Shown here in pieces: positions 1-8,964 of a stretch of 46,864 nt of DNA. A program made the translations under genes and the position numbers. The number at the start of each line of letters is the position of its first letter. The stretch's first letter is position 1. This DNA is from an uncultured Pelagibacteraceae bacterium (GTDB taxonomy: Bacteria; Pseudomonadota; Alphaproteobacteria; Pelagibacterales; Pelagibacteraceae). Location: positions 1 to 46,864 of the forward strand of contig CABYHH010000007.1 of the NCBI GenBank assembly GCA_902518835.1, given 5' to 3'. Under the pieces are notes generated by a model. It was not told where the DNA came from. It did no database searches and worked only from the letters and a program-made list of their open reading frames with translations.

Positions 1-1463
1 CATTTGGTGAAAATTTTCAAAAAAAAAAGTTTTTAAAAAAAAAAAATATTAGTAATTTTTTTAAGGAATATCTGAAATTAAGTAAAGACATTAAATTTCA
101 TTACATAGAACATCATTTAGCACATATAGCATCCGCATTTTATCCCTCAGAATTTACAGATGCTAATGGCCTATCTATAGATGGATCAGGTGATTTTGTC
201 TCTTTTGCATATGCAGAATGTAAAAATAATAAAATTGTGATTAAAAAAAAAAATTATTTTCCTGACTCACTAGGAATATTTTATCATGCAATGACACAAT
301 TTTTAGGTTATAAAAATTATGGCGATGAATATAAAGTTATGGGTTTAGCAGCATACGGTAAACCCATCTATTTTGAAAAAATTATGAATAATCTTTTCAA
401 GGATTATCAAAAATCATTTTGTTTGAACTTAAAATTTTTTAATCATCAAAAAAAAAATTTTAAGTATATTGCTGCTGAAAATCTTTTAATTGATCCAATA
501 TTCAATTCAGAATTTGAGAGGCTTTTTTCTAATGAAAAAAACGAAGAAAATTTCCATAAGAATTTTGCATCCTCTGTTCAAAAAATTTTTGAATTTTTTT
601 TTGAAAAAATAATAAATAAAATTATAAAAAAAAACTACTCCGAGAATATTGTATATTCTGGTGGATGTGCTCTAAATTCAAGCGCTAATAAATTTCTTAC
701 AGATCAAAATAATTTTTTCAAAAATATATTTATTAATTGTGCTCCTGGTGACAATGGTGGAGCCTTAGGTGCTGCTTTTGTAGTGGCAAGCAGCTATAAT
801 CTTAATCTTACAAATATAAAAACTCCATATTTAGGAAAAGATTTTAGTGAAAATCACGTTAAAGAAGTTTTAGAGAATGATCATTATAAAAGTAAACTTA
901 CTTTTGATTATTTTAAATCTGATGAAGAATTATTTCAGTCTGCTTCAAAATATATTGCAGATGGAAAAGTAATAGGATGGTTTCAAGGCAAAATGGAATT
1001 TGGTCCACGTGCTTTAGGAAATAGATCAATATTGGCAGACCCAAGAAATCCAATGATGAAAGATATTATTAATAAAAAAATAAAACGGAGAGAGTCTTTT
1101 AGGCCATTTGCACCATCTGTTTTGGAAGAATTCCAATCGGAATGGTTTGAAGGAAATTTTTTTAGTCCTTACATGTCATCTTTAATAGCTGTAAAAAAAG
1201 AGAAAAGGGGAATTATACCTGCTGTTACTCATTTTGATAATACTGCTAGATTGCAAACTGTTAATAAGGAATATAACTTAAAATTTTCAAAACTTATAAG
1301 TGCATTTTATAAATTAACTAATGTTCCGGTTCTTTTAAACACATCTTTTAATGAAAATGAACCTATAGTTTTCAAACCAGAGGAAGCTTTAGACTGTATT
1401 TTAAGAACAGAAATGGATGCAATTTTTATTAATAATTTTTTAATAAAAAAAATTAATAATTAA
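1..1463 (+). CDS. O-carbamoyltransferase, NodU/CmcH family (5' end outside window)
   Basis: This family transfers a carbamoyl group from carbamoyl phosphate, via carbamoyl-AMP, to a sugar or polyketide hydroxyl. The frame is open from base 3 to the window edge, so the gene starts upstream; the first in-frame GTG at 237 is internal. Proof is the family's N-terminal motif before that GTG: in the visible 486-residue fragment, H37-H38-L-A-H41 followed by S-A-F-Y-P-S, and D60-G-S-G-D64. Downstream come SLGIFYHAMT, GDEYKVMGLAAYG, the Kae1-like YSGGCALN and APGDNGGALGAA, and the C-terminal EFGPRALGNRS. Full-length relatives have roughly 570-610 residues, so about 100 are missing. The stop overlaps the convergent glycosyltransferase by 11 bases. 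It probably carbamoylates a sugar of the surface glycan; the acceptor cannot be read from sequence. Confidence 0.93.
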   Translation, partial: FGENFQKKKFLKKKNISNFFKEYLKLSKDIKFHYIEHHLAHIASAFYPSEFTDANGLSIDGSGDFVSFAYAECKNNKIVIKKKNYFPDSLGIFYHAMTQFLGYKNYGDEYKVMGLAAYGKPIYFEKIMNNLFKDYQKSFCLNLKFFNHQKKNFKYIAAENLLIDPIFNSEFERLFSNEKNEENFHKNFASSVQKIFEFFFEKIINKIIKKNYSENIVYSGGCALNSSANKFLTDQNNFFKNIFINCAPGDNGGALGAAFVVASSYNLNLTNIKTPYLGKDFSENHVKEVLENDHYKSKLTFDYFKSDEELFQSASKYIADGKVIGWFQGKMEFGPRALGNRSILADPRNPMMKDIINKKIKRRESFRPFAPSVLEEFQSEWFEGNFFSPYMSSLIAVKKEKRGIIPAVTHFDNTARLQTVNKEYNLKFSKLISAFYKLTNVPVLLNTSFNENEPIVFKPEEALDCILRTEMDAIFINNFLIKKINN

Positions 1464-2580
1464 GAATTTTTAGTGTCCTTGATACTGTTTTTTTCCAATC
1501 GAATTTCTTATAATGAATTTTACCTTTTTTAATAATTTCATTTTTATAATTTTCTTCGGATAAGATTTTATACATACTATCTTTTATTTCAACTTCGTCA
1601 TCTGGATTGAAGTATTCAGCAGCATCTAAATTTATTTCTTTTAAAGCTGATCTATTAGAGATAATGACAGGACATCCTTGCGACATGGCCTCTAAAGATG
1701 TAAGACCGAAAACTTCGCAATAAGATGAAAAAATATAAAAACTCGAATTTTTATATAGATTTGATAAAAATTTGCTATCTAAATTATGTAAAAAAATAAT
1801 TTCATTTTTCTCAAAATTTATTGCAACAAAGTTCTTAATCTCATCAAAATATTTTTTATCTAAAATTTGTAAAACAAAAACGAATCTTAAACTAATTTTT
1901 TTTTCTTTTTTTAATAATTTAAACCCTTTTAATAAATTAATGATATTGTGATATCTGACACAAGACAAAACAGAAATTATATAATTTTTATATTCAAAAT
2001 CGTCTAAATAATAATCATTATTTTTTTCAATCAAATATTTTTTATCAACACCCAGATAAACAGAAAAAACTTTTTTTTCTTCTATCTTTAATAATTCGAT
2101 AATTTCGCTTTTAGCAAACTCAGAATTTACAATTAACCTGTCACATAATCGAATTGAAATTTCCATTAAGCTTCTTGTTAAAAAGTTTTTTAAAACGTTT
2201 CCAGGCATTTTTGAAAAATAGATCCAGGGTAAATTAGAATGCAAGGCAAGGGTAAATTTTATATTTAATAACTTTAAAAATATTGGACCTATATTCATTG
2301 GTGAAAACAAATGATTTACATTTAAAAATTTTAATTCAAACGGTAAAACTAATTGCATCCAAAAAATTCTAAAAAATATATTTTTTAATAAATTTGATTT
2401 TACGATGTATTTTATTTTTATATTACTATTTTGTTCAATTTGGTCTAAATAATCTTTAGTAGTAAATACATATATTATATTTTCAATATTAATTTTCTGT
2501 AAATTTTCACAAAAATTTAAATTGTAAGTTTTTGTACCACTTTCTAAATTGGTACCGATCATGTCTATAGCAGTAACCAT
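1453..2580 (-). CDS. Glycosyltransferase family 4 (GT-B)
   Basis: Predicted retaining glycosyltransferase that adds one sugar to a lipid-linked surface glycan on the cytoplasmic face of the membrane. The 375-residue protein has a GT-B layout. The C-terminal donor-binding half carries the E-x7-E motif (E289 in C-E-V-F-G to E297 in S-L-E-A-M), then GCPVIISNRSALKEI and AAEYFNPDD, the usual GT4 ending. The N-terminus starts with an I-D-x-x-G-type first strand, so the ATG at 2580 is credible. It is the last gene of the long minus-strand block and converges with the carbamoyltransferase, overlapping it by 11 bases. Donor and acceptor are unknown. Confidence 0.9.
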   Translation of the reverse strand: MVTAIDMIGTNLESGTKTYNLNFCENLQKINIENIIYVFTTKDYLDQIEQNSNIKIKYIVKSNLLKNIFFRIFWMQLVLPFELKFLNVNHLFSPMNIGPIFLKLLNIKFTLALHSNLPWIYFSKMPGNVLKNFLTRSLMEISIRLCDRLIVNSEFAKSEIIELLKIEEKKVFSVYLGVDKKYLIEKNNDYYLDDFEYKNYIISVLSCVRYHNIINLLKGFKLLKKEKKISLRFVFVLQILDKKYFDEIKNFVAINFEKNEIIFLHNLDSKFLSNLYKNSSFYIFSSYCEVFGLTSLEAMSQGCPVIISNRSALKEINLDAAEYFNPDDEVEIKDSMYKILSEENYKNEIIKKGKIHYKKFDWKKTVSRTLKILNY

Positions 2581-2620
2581 ATACTTTATTTAATTTTTAA
2601 ATTTATTTTTCATTAAGTTC

Positions 2621-3478
2621 TTACTTAATAATGTTGTTATTAATTCTTTTTAATTGAATAAAATATTTTAAATCAATAAATCCTGATAAAAAAATCTTTA
2701 AAAGATCATTGCTACTATCAAGATAAACTGTATCTCTCTTGATCAGTTTATTTTTATAATTGTAAAAATTATTTCCTCTTAAGCATGAATAGACAAAATC
2801 ATATTTTTTATGAGCTATATTTAAGGATTTTTTACTCATACTTTTATAATTCCCATAACTAAACGCAAAATGTTTTAAATTAATTTTTAATAATTTTTCA
2901 AGATTTTTTGAACTTTCTATAATTTCTTTTTTAAGTTTAAAAGTACTTTTAATTTGAGCTAAATTAGCGTGAGTTTTCGTATGACAACCAATACTATGAC
3001 CCCTTTTAATTAACATTTTTAAATCTTTTACAGACATATTTCTTAATTTTTTAAAATTTCTTGGTTTTACATGATCAAGTATATTTTCTTTAATAAAGCT
3101 TTGAGATTCTCGTTCAGAACTTATTTTTATAAAATCACTAGGTACAAAGAAAATTGCTTTGATTCCTAATCTATTTAATATTTTTTTTTCTACGTAAAAA
3201 TTTGATTTAAAACCATCGTCAAAAGTTACTAATAAATTACGACCTTTCAGAACTTTTTTTTTATTTATATGATTTTCAAATTGTTTGGGAGTTATAAATT
3301 TCCAATTTTCGCTTAAATCTTTAAACTGATTATAAAGTTTTTTAAAATCTTTTTTTTCCACGTTGTGATAGACTAGTATTCTTAATCTATTTTGATCCAT
3401 AAAATAGTTTAAAATATTTGAAAAAAATAAAATAATTTTTTCAAATATTTTTATAGAATTGTGGTTTAGATTTATCAT
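2621..3478 (-). CDS. Polysaccharide deacetylase (carbohydrate esterase 4, NodB fold)
   Basis: Metal-dependent removal of N- or O-acetyl groups from a glycan or glycan precursor. In the 285-residue protein the NodB motifs are V84-T-F-D87-D88-G-F and H166-T-K-T-H170, with a later F-A-F-S-Y-G-N segment, so the catalytic Asp and both metal histidines are present. A longer frame begins at a TTG at 3565, but that would overlap the upstream gene by 82 bases. The ATG at 3478 lies five bases after the upstream stop and is preferred. There is no signal peptide of classical form; the stretch before residue 27 is hydrophobic (I-I-L-F-F-S) and might associate with the membrane. A second CE4 protein lies at 35497-36366. 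Confidence 0.88.
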   Translation of the reverse strand: MINLNHNSIKIFEKIILFFSNILNYFMDQNRLRILVYHNVEKKDFKKLYNQFKDLSENWKFITPKQFENHINKKKVLKGRNLLVTFDDGFKSNFYVEKKILNRLGIKAIFFVPSDFIKISSERESQSFIKENILDHVKPRNFKKLRNMSVKDLKMLIKRGHSIGCHTKTHANLAQIKSTFKLKKEIIESSKNLEKLLKINLKHFAFSYGNYKSMSKKSLNIAHKKYDFVYSCLRGNNFYNYKNKLIKRDTVYLDSSNDLLKIFLSGFIDLKYFIQLKRINNNIIK

Positions 3479-3483
3479 TTTTT

Positions 3484-4554
3484 TTAATTTAAGACTTTTA
3501 TTGTTTTCAAGAATTTTTTTAAAATCTCTTTTATTCTTAACAAAAAAATATAAAAATTTCCCCAAAAACTTAAAGCTTTCATAACCAAAGCTGAATTAAA
3601 TTTGTGATTAGAGAAATTTTTTTTGTAATTTTCATATCCAATTGTTAAATCGAAATATTCAAGAGACTTTAATTTTGTATCATCAATTATTTTTTTTAAT
3701 AAAATTTTTCCCGCTGAAAACTTTTGATACTTAATATTATAAACAGGAAATAAATAATAACATTTGTTTTCATAAATATATCCAGAATGTGCTGCAATAA
3801 TTTCATCATCTAATTGCATGTATGTAATATAAGAATTTTCTCTCAAGATTAAATTTGATGTTTTGAAAAAATCTCTATTAAAATTTGATTTAAATAAATC
3901 CCAGGCGTTTGTTTTTATATATTGTTTAGATTTATGTTGAACTATAAAATCTAAAATATTTTTTTTTTCATCTATATCTTTAGCTATTTTAAATTCTAAT
4001 TTACCTAACTTTTTAAGCCTATTAGTTTGATACCTTATATTGTCGATCTCATTTTTATTTAATTCAAATTGTTCGTTAAACTTAATACCATGATAAATAT
4101 TATTAATTTTATTATCTAAAAAATAAAAAAAAGGATTGTTTCGGTTTAAAATGTTTTCAGGTTGATTATCTAGAATAATACAGTCACAGTTTAGTGTATT
4201 TTTTAATATCATTTTCCAAATGATAATAAATTTTTCTTTAGATAATTCTATATTCTTTATCATTAAGGGAATATTATAATCTGCAAAGGGAAAACCAGAC
4301 CAAGTTAAGATTTTAAATGCATAATACTTTTTTATGTTTAAAGGTAATATCATTATCAATTTTTTATTTTCATAAATAAAAATTGTGTTGTTGATAATAC
4401 CATAGTTGTGCTCTTTTTGTTTTTCTAACCATAATTTTTGCCATCGAAATGTCTGAAAAATATGGTGGTAGGAATTTTTTTCAAAATTTTGCCAGTCTTC
4501 TTTCAACTTATCTGATAGAGAATTAAAAATTTTAATTTCATATTTATTTGTCAT
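3484..4554 (-). CDS. GNAT/FemAB-like acyltransferase (BcsL/CelD type)
   Basis: The 356-residue protein has the order of features of Acetyltransf_6 (BcsL/CelD) proteins: an N-terminal F-Q-T-F-R-W-Q-K-L-W segment, then L-T-W-S-G-F-P-F-A-D-Y-N, and in the second half A-A-H-S-G-Y-I-Y followed by Y-Q-K-F-S-A-G-K-I-L-L. These proteins usually transfer acetyl, acyl or aminoacyl groups to amino sugars or peptides in polysaccharide loci. It starts two bases after the stop of the aminotransferase-like gene, so the two are surely cotranscribed. It probably acylates an amino group made by that neighbour, but this is inferred from adjacency only. Confidence 0.78.
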   Translation of the reverse strand: MTNKYEIKIFNSLSDKLKEDWQNFEKNSYHHIFQTFRWQKLWLEKQKEHNYGIINNTIFIYENKKLIMILPLNIKKYYAFKILTWSGFPFADYNIPLMIKNIELSKEKFIIIWKMILKNTLNCDCIILDNQPENILNRNNPFFYFLDNKINNIYHGIKFNEQFELNKNEIDNIRYQTNRLKKLGKLEFKIAKDIDEKKNILDFIVQHKSKQYIKTNAWDLFKSNFNRDFFKTSNLILRENSYITYMQLDDEIIAAHSGYIYENKCYYLFPVYNIKYQKFSAGKILLKKIIDDTKLKSLEYFDLTIGYENYKKNFSNHKFNSALVMKALSFWGNFYIFLLRIKEILKKFLKTIKVLN

Positions 4555-4556
4555 TT

Positions 4557-5546
4557 TTAAAAAGTGAGACTATCAAAATTAATATTTTCATTATTAGGTG
4601 CTCTATCAGTGTTGAAACATACAAGTTTATTCCAAATCCTCTTGTTTCTTTTATTAAGTAAGTTGTTAGGTAAACTAGGCCATGAAATAATGGAATATCC
4701 ATTTTGCCAACCGAAATTGAATATTTTTTTTCTAATTTCAAGGTCCTTTACATAAACAGGAAATACCCATGGAATATTACTTTTATTTAAGTTTCTTTTA
4801 ATAATTTCTACTGATTTATTTTTTTTACACAATTTTTTCCAGAGTGTATAATTTTTATATCTTATTTTTTTTATCTCATTAATTTTTTTTTTTAAAAAAA
4901 TTTTTTTAGAGAAATCATCAATTAGAAGATCTTCATTTACTTTTTCATTCTTAATAGAATTTAATTTTGTATAATTAGGCATTTTTAAAAATTTTTTTTT
5001 GATATATCTTTTGAAAAGTAAAAAATTATTTTCTAAAAAGTTATTCAAAATAATCTTTGCATTTGCTTTATATTTACTTAGTTTTAAATGTGATTTGAAA
5101 GGAATATTTTTTTGATTATTTATTTTCAAAACACCCCCGGAGTAAACTTTTGTCAATAATTTACGTATTGAATAAAATTCAACATCCGAATAGTCATTCA
5201 TCTTTTTCCTATTAATTTTAAATGAATGACAATCATCCTCAATTAAAAATAAATTTTTGTTTTTACAAAAAACACTAAATTTTTTTTTCTCTTCCTCAAA
5301 ACCAAAATAATTTATAACAACTATTGCCTTAACCGAATTTTGGTATTTTTTTTTTAAGCTTTTCCAGTTAGTTGTAAAATTTTCATTAATTTTATAAAAT
5401 ATAGGCTTAATACCTAAATCTTTTAAAGGATCTAATAAGATATCACAAATGTACTCTGGTAACATAATTCTATCATTTTTCTTTAAACCCAAATATATCA
5501 ATCCATATTTAAATGCAGTTCTTCCATGTGAAAATAAATAATTCAT
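4557..5546 (-). CDS. DegT/AHBA-synthase-like PLP-dependent aminotransferase (divergent)
   Basis: Probable sugar aminotransferase of the DegT/DnrJ/EryC1 fold type I group. In the 329-residue protein the start S-H-G-R-T-A-F-K-Y-G-L matches the conserved G/S-R-x-A-L helix. The stretch R-I-M-L-P-E-Y-I-C-D matches the VLLPAYxC strand, E103-D104-D105 the Asp that contacts the PLP ring nitrogen, and S126-I-R-K129-L-L the Schiff-base lysine loop, followed by S-G-G-V-L. The protein is shorter than typical DegT enzymes (about 360-400 residues) and Lys-rich. With the following GNAT it could form an amine-then-acylate pair. It might instead have lost catalysis, but the Lys and Asp are both present. Confidence 0.75.
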   Translation of the reverse strand: MNYLFSHGRTAFKYGLIYLGLKKNDRIMLPEYICDILLDPLKDLGIKPIFYKINENFTTNWKSLKKKYQNSVKAIVVINYFGFEEEKKKFSVFCKNKNLFLIEDDCHSFKINRKKMNDYSDVEFYSIRKLLTKVYSGGVLKINNQKNIPFKSHLKLSKYKANAKIILNNFLENNFLLFKRYIKKKFLKMPNYTKLNSIKNEKVNEDLLIDDFSKKIFLKKKINEIKKIRYKNYTLWKKLCKKNKSVEIIKRNLNKSNIPWVFPVYVKDLEIRKKIFNFGWQNGYSIISWPSLPNNLLNKRNKRIWNKLVCFNTDRAPNNENINFDSLTF

Positions 5547-5552
5547 ATCAAA

Positions 5553-6464
5553 TTAATACTTCAAATTTAAAAAATTGTTAAAAATATATTTCTTAAAAGG
5601 AAAAAAAATCAAAATTATTAAAATTATATTTTTAAAATTAATTTTTAATTCTTTTAGTAATCTAAAAACTTTAAATATTTTTTTTTGAGATAAAAAATAC
5701 AATATTTCTTGACGATTAAGATTATCTAGATATTTTACTTTACTGATTTTGAATTTAAAATCATTTTTTTTGAATTTATTTATTTTTTTAATAAGCTTTT
5801 TTTTTTCTTTAATAATGGCACTGAAATTATTATAGCTTAAGCTCTCTTCTCTCATCCTCCATTTTGATAACGACAATGGTGCATAGTTCATTTCACAAAT
5901 ATCACTTAATCTTATTAATAGATCCATATCATGTATAATATTAAATCTTGCATCTAAAGTGTGATTAAGTTTCTTTAAGTATTCTGATTTAATTATCACT
6001 GTATCAAAACTAATAAAATAATTTTCAATTAGCTCATAAAAAACTTTTTTATTAAAATTTTTTTTTTTAGAGTAAAAATTCTTACTTTTCAATTTATTAA
6101 AAAACACTGAATTTGAAATACAAAAACCAATTTCTTTTTTTTTAAGAAATTTTAATTGGGTCTTCAGTTTATTTCTTTTCCAAATATCATCGGTATCTAA
6201 AAAAGCTACATAATATCCATTTGCTTTAGATAGAGCGTTTTTTCTTGCTAATCCCAAATTAATTTTTTTTTTTGATTTAAAATATTTTACTCTTTTATCT
6301 TTATATTCTTTTATAATTTTAGCACTCCTATCAGTTGAACAATTATCATAAAAAATTAATTCCCATTTTTTATATGTTTGATTTATTACTGAATTTATAC
6401 TTTCTTTTAAAAAATCTTGTCCATTATAACAATTCATAATAATACTTACTGTTTTATTTTGCAT
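5553..6464 (-). CDS. Glycosyltransferase family 2 (GT-A)
   Basis: Inverting glycosyltransferase of 303 residues. The N-terminus V-S-I-I-M-N-C-Y-N-G and D40-N-C-S-T-D form the nucleotide-binding GT-A start, and F-L-D90-T-D92-D93 is the metal-binding DxD motif, followed by I-W-K-R-N-K-L. An acceptor-side H-D-M-D-L-L-I-R-L motif follows near residue 178. The C-terminal tail (about residues 275-300) is hydrophobic and basic, which suggests membrane association. Its ATG overlaps the upstream epimerase by 11 bases, so translation is probably coupled. Substrate unknown. Confidence 0.9.
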   Translation of the reverse strand: MQNKTVSIIMNCYNGQDFLKESINSVINQTYKKWELIFYDNCSTDRSAKIIKEYKDKRVKYFKSKKKINLGLARKNALSKANGYYVAFLDTDDIWKRNKLKTQLKFLKKKEIGFCISNSVFFNKLKSKNFYSKKKNFNKKVFYELIENYFISFDTVIIKSEYLKKLNHTLDARFNIIHDMDLLIRLSDICEMNYAPLSLSKWRMREESLSYNNFSAIIKEKKKLIKKINKFKKNDFKFKISKVKYLDNLNRQEILYFLSQKKIFKVFRLLKELKINFKNIILIILIFFPFKKYIFNNFLNLKY

Positions 6465-7362
6465 TGCTGTGAATTAATTTAAGCAAATTCGAAATTTCAT
6501 TTTTAATTTTGTTTTTATTTTTTTTTTGTTTTAAATATTTACTTTGAAATAATGGCAATTTTTTTTTCTCAGTATAAGTGATCGCATCAATTTTTGGTCT
6601 AAATCCTAAGGTTTTTACACAGGATTTTTGTATTATTTGAGCTATAGAAAATAAAGAGTGGGTCTCATAACCAAAATTCAAAATATTATTTTTTTTATTT
6701 GAAAAAAAAAATTTACACATGGACTCGAACATGCTTGATGGGTAAAAATCTCTTATTGTTGATGGATCTTTAATAGATATTTTTTTTTTTTTGACTGACT
6801 CAAGACACATAGAGTTAATAATTAAATTAAATACTTCTTTACTTTTATAAAAAAGAGGAAGTCCAAATACACTCGATAATCTTATTATTTTATGTTTTGT
6901 TTTATTTTTTTTTATATCTTTTAAAATTAAATTTTCAGCAATTATATGGTTTTTTACATATTGATTACTTCCCTTTACCTTTGAGCCCTCATTGATATTT
7001 AATTTGTTGGAATTTTTGTAAACTTTTAATGTTGAAAAATAGATAATTTTTGAATTTGTTTTAGAACAAGCTTTTAATAGTATTTTTGTAGTTTTTTTTT
7101 TTAAATCTAAAGATTTTTTTTTATTATTTTCTGAAAATTTACTATTTGCTCCAACTAAATGAAAAACATAATCTGTTTTATCTAAAATATTTTCAATTGA
7201 TTTATACGATAAATAATTTACTTCCCTAATTTCAACGTTTTTGAATTTATATTTAATTTTTTTTATATTTCGAGTACCTAATATTATTTTATTTTTTTTT
7301 TTTAAATAAAAACACAGGCAAGATGCTAAATATCCACTTCCACCTAGGATAACAATTTTCAT
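6454..7362 (-). CDS. NAD-dependent epimerase/dehydratase family protein with altered catalytic Lys
   Basis: Extended short-chain dehydrogenase of 302 residues. The Rossmann start is I-L-G7-G8-S-G-Y-L-A, and the catalytic Ser/Thr sits in F-S110-T111-L. The usual YxxxK reads Y135-V-K-N-H139, so the conserved lysine is histidine here; a Lys two positions earlier does not substitute in register. The later R-L-S-S-V-F-G and I-R-D-F-Y-P segments are normal for sugar reductases and epimerases. It lies one base after rfbF and may act on the CDP-sugar made there, although the block has a second reductase at 13337-14170. A poly-T tract of 13 bases (6780-6792) lies inside the gene. Confidence 0.85.
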   Translation of the reverse strand: MKIVILGGSGYLASCLCFYLKKKNKIILGTRNIKKIKYKFKNVEIREVNYLSYKSIENILDKTDYVFHLVGANSKFSENNKKKSLDLKKKTTKILLKACSKTNSKIIYFSTLKVYKNSNKLNINEGSKVKGSNQYVKNHIIAENLILKDIKKNKTKHKIIRLSSVFGLPLFYKSKEVFNLIINSMCLESVKKKKISIKDPSTIRDFYPSSMFESMCKFFFSNKKNNILNFGYETHSLFSIAQIIQKSCVKTLGFRPKIDAITYTEKKKLPLFQSKYLKQKKNKNKIKNEISNLLKLIHSNAK

Positions 7363-7363
7363 T

Positions 7364-8059
7364 TTATAACCATGGTACTTTTTTTTTCTTAATCATATTT
7401 TCTAAAGAAACTTTATCTCTTAAAGTATCCATACAAAACCAAAATCCCGCATGCTTGTAGGCCGCTAATGATTTTTTTTTTGTTGCTTTATTAATTGGAT
7501 TTCTCTCTAACATTTCATTCTTATTATCAATTAATTTTAAAAAAGAAGGTTCAACTACAAAAAAACCACCATTTATCCAACCTTTTTGAAGTTGAGGTTT
7601 TTCTTTAAATTTTTTAACTAAGCTTCCTTTTATTTCTAATTCTCCAAATCTAGCAGGTGGATGGACTGCTGTAACAGTAATATCTTTTTTATTTTTTTTA
7701 TGAAAATTATAAAGTTTTTTTATATTAATATTAGATAGTCCATCACCATAAGTAAGCATGAAAGTCTGTGTTAATCTTTTATTTAAAAGTTTTAATCTCC
7801 TACCTGTTAATGAATTTAATCCAGTATTTACAACCTCTATTTTTGCTTTCTTAATTTTTTTTTTTTTAAAGTAATCTTTAATGATTGAGTATTTGTAGCC
7901 ACCAGCAATGATAAAATCATTCAACCCATAATTCATATAATGATTTATAATATGAACTAAAATTGGAATTTTACCAATTTTTACCATAGGTTTTGGAATA
8001 CGCTTTGTATACTCTGATAATCTGGTTCCAAAACCTCCTGCCAGAATAACCACCTTCAT
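7364..8059 (-). CDS. rfbF: Glucose-1-phosphate cytidylyltransferase
   Basis: Makes CDP-glucose from CTP and glucose 1-phosphate, the entry step to CDP-linked deoxyhexoses. In the 231-residue protein from the ATG at 8059, the nucleotidyltransferase loop L-A-G-G-F-G-T-R-L starts at residue 6. R20-I-P-K-P-M, Y104-G-D106-G-L (metal Asp), H-P-P-A-R-F-G, N-G-G-F-F-V and F-C-M-D-T follow, all typical of RfbF rather than GalU or RmlA. A longer frame starts at a TTG (8071) inside the preceding gene; the ATG lies two bases after that gene's stop and begins the usual MKVVILAGG. RfbG at 10168-11241 uses its product. Confidence 0.93.
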   Translation of the reverse strand: MKVVILAGGFGTRLSEYTKRIPKPMVKIGKIPILVHIINHYMNYGLNDFIIAGGYKYSIIKDYFKKKKIKKAKIEVVNTGLNSLTGRRLKLLNKRLTQTFMLTYGDGLSNINIKKLYNFHKKNKKDITVTAVHPPARFGELEIKGSLVKKFKEKPQLQKGWINGGFFVVEPSFLKLIDNKNEMLERNPINKATKKKSLAAYKHAGFWFCMDTLRDKVSLENMIKKKKVPWL

Positions 8060-8061
8060 GA

Positions 8062-8964
8062 TTATTGCCAAATTGTTGAGTGGAATATTGATAATTTTTT
8101 TTTCTTTGCAAAAATATTATAAATTAATGATTTTATTCTTGGAAAAAAATAAAGAATAAATGTTCTTAGTCTTTTTATTCTAGATCTTAAACTTTTAGAG
8201 TAATTGTATGTGCCAATATTTTCATCAATCTTTGTATCAGGCAAAAAATCTTTTATAAAATTAAATGGCTTATTATGATTTGTTTTACCATTTTCAAGTT
8301 TTTTAAATCTCATATGATAGTGTAATCTATATTTTTTACAGAACCCTTGGTGTAACAAACCAGGTTCAAAAAAAAGAATATCTCCCCTGTTTACGTCAAC
8401 AACTTCATACATATTTTTTGGTAAATCTGTAAAACTATCTTTTACAGTCAAATTTGACTGAGAATTTGTATCTATCCCATATTCAATCAACAATTTATTT
8501 TTTTCTTTAGTCACAATTTTAAAACCTTTTTCATCCTCTAAATATATTATACAAGTCAAATATCCTGGAGATGAAAAAGTTGCATAATCTCTATGCCAAC
8601 CCCCCTGATAATTAAAAAAATTTGAATTAGTATGTAATCTTATTAATTCGGTTTCAAAATTTTCAAAGTGACCTAATTGCTTAATAAAATTATCTATTTT
8701 TAAACTATTAAACACATCAAAAAGGTTTTTTCCTAACAGACTATTAAAGGGATAATCTACACCAAAAATATTTGGCTTTCCAAAAAAATGAGGGTAATCC
8801 CTATAAACTTTTACGTGGGGCCATTTAATATTTATTGCTTCTTTTATGATTTCTTTAGAATTTTTATGTAATTTTTTTATAACTTCTTCATTAATTTGAT
8901 TTTTAATTACAATATAACCCTTTTGTTTAAAAAAACTTGTATCGACACTATTTAATAAATTCAT
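8062..8964 (-). CDS. Phytanoyl-CoA dioxygenase (PhyH) family oxygenase
   Basis: Fe(II)/2-oxoglutarate-dependent oxygenase fold, 300 residues. The iron triad is visible as H124-R-D126 in G-G-W-H-R-D and the distal H205 in P-G-L-L-H-Q-G, preceded by R-G-D-I-L-F-F-E. R213 in K-Y-R-L-H-Y-H is a candidate 2-oxoglutarate ligand. The ATG overlaps the preceding stop by one base (TAATG), so translation is coupled. In this setting it probably hydroxylates or otherwise oxidises a sugar or its acyl substituent. A second, only distantly similar PhyH gene heads the same block at 18001-18903. Confidence 0.87.
   Translation of the reverse strand: MNLLNSVDTSFFKQKGYIVIKNQINEEVIKKLHKNSKEIIKEAINIKWPHVKVYRDYPHFFGKPNIFGVDYPFNSLLGKNLFDVFNSLKIDNFIKQLGHFENFETELIRLHTNSNFFNYQGGWHRDYATFSSPGYLTCIIYLEDEKGFKIVTKEKNKLLIEYGIDTNSQSNLTVKDSFTDLPKNMYEVVDVNRGDILFFEPGLLHQGFCKKYRLHYHMRFKKLENGKTNHNKPFNFIKDFLPDTKIDENIGTYNYSKSLRSRIKRLRTFILYFFPRIKSLIYNIFAKKKKLSIFHSTIWQ

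Noticed and set aside
237-239. GTG as start of the carbamoyltransferase
   Set aside because: The frame is open to the window edge and codes for the conserved H-H-L-A-H and D-G-S-G-D motifs upstream of it, so the gene begins outside the window.
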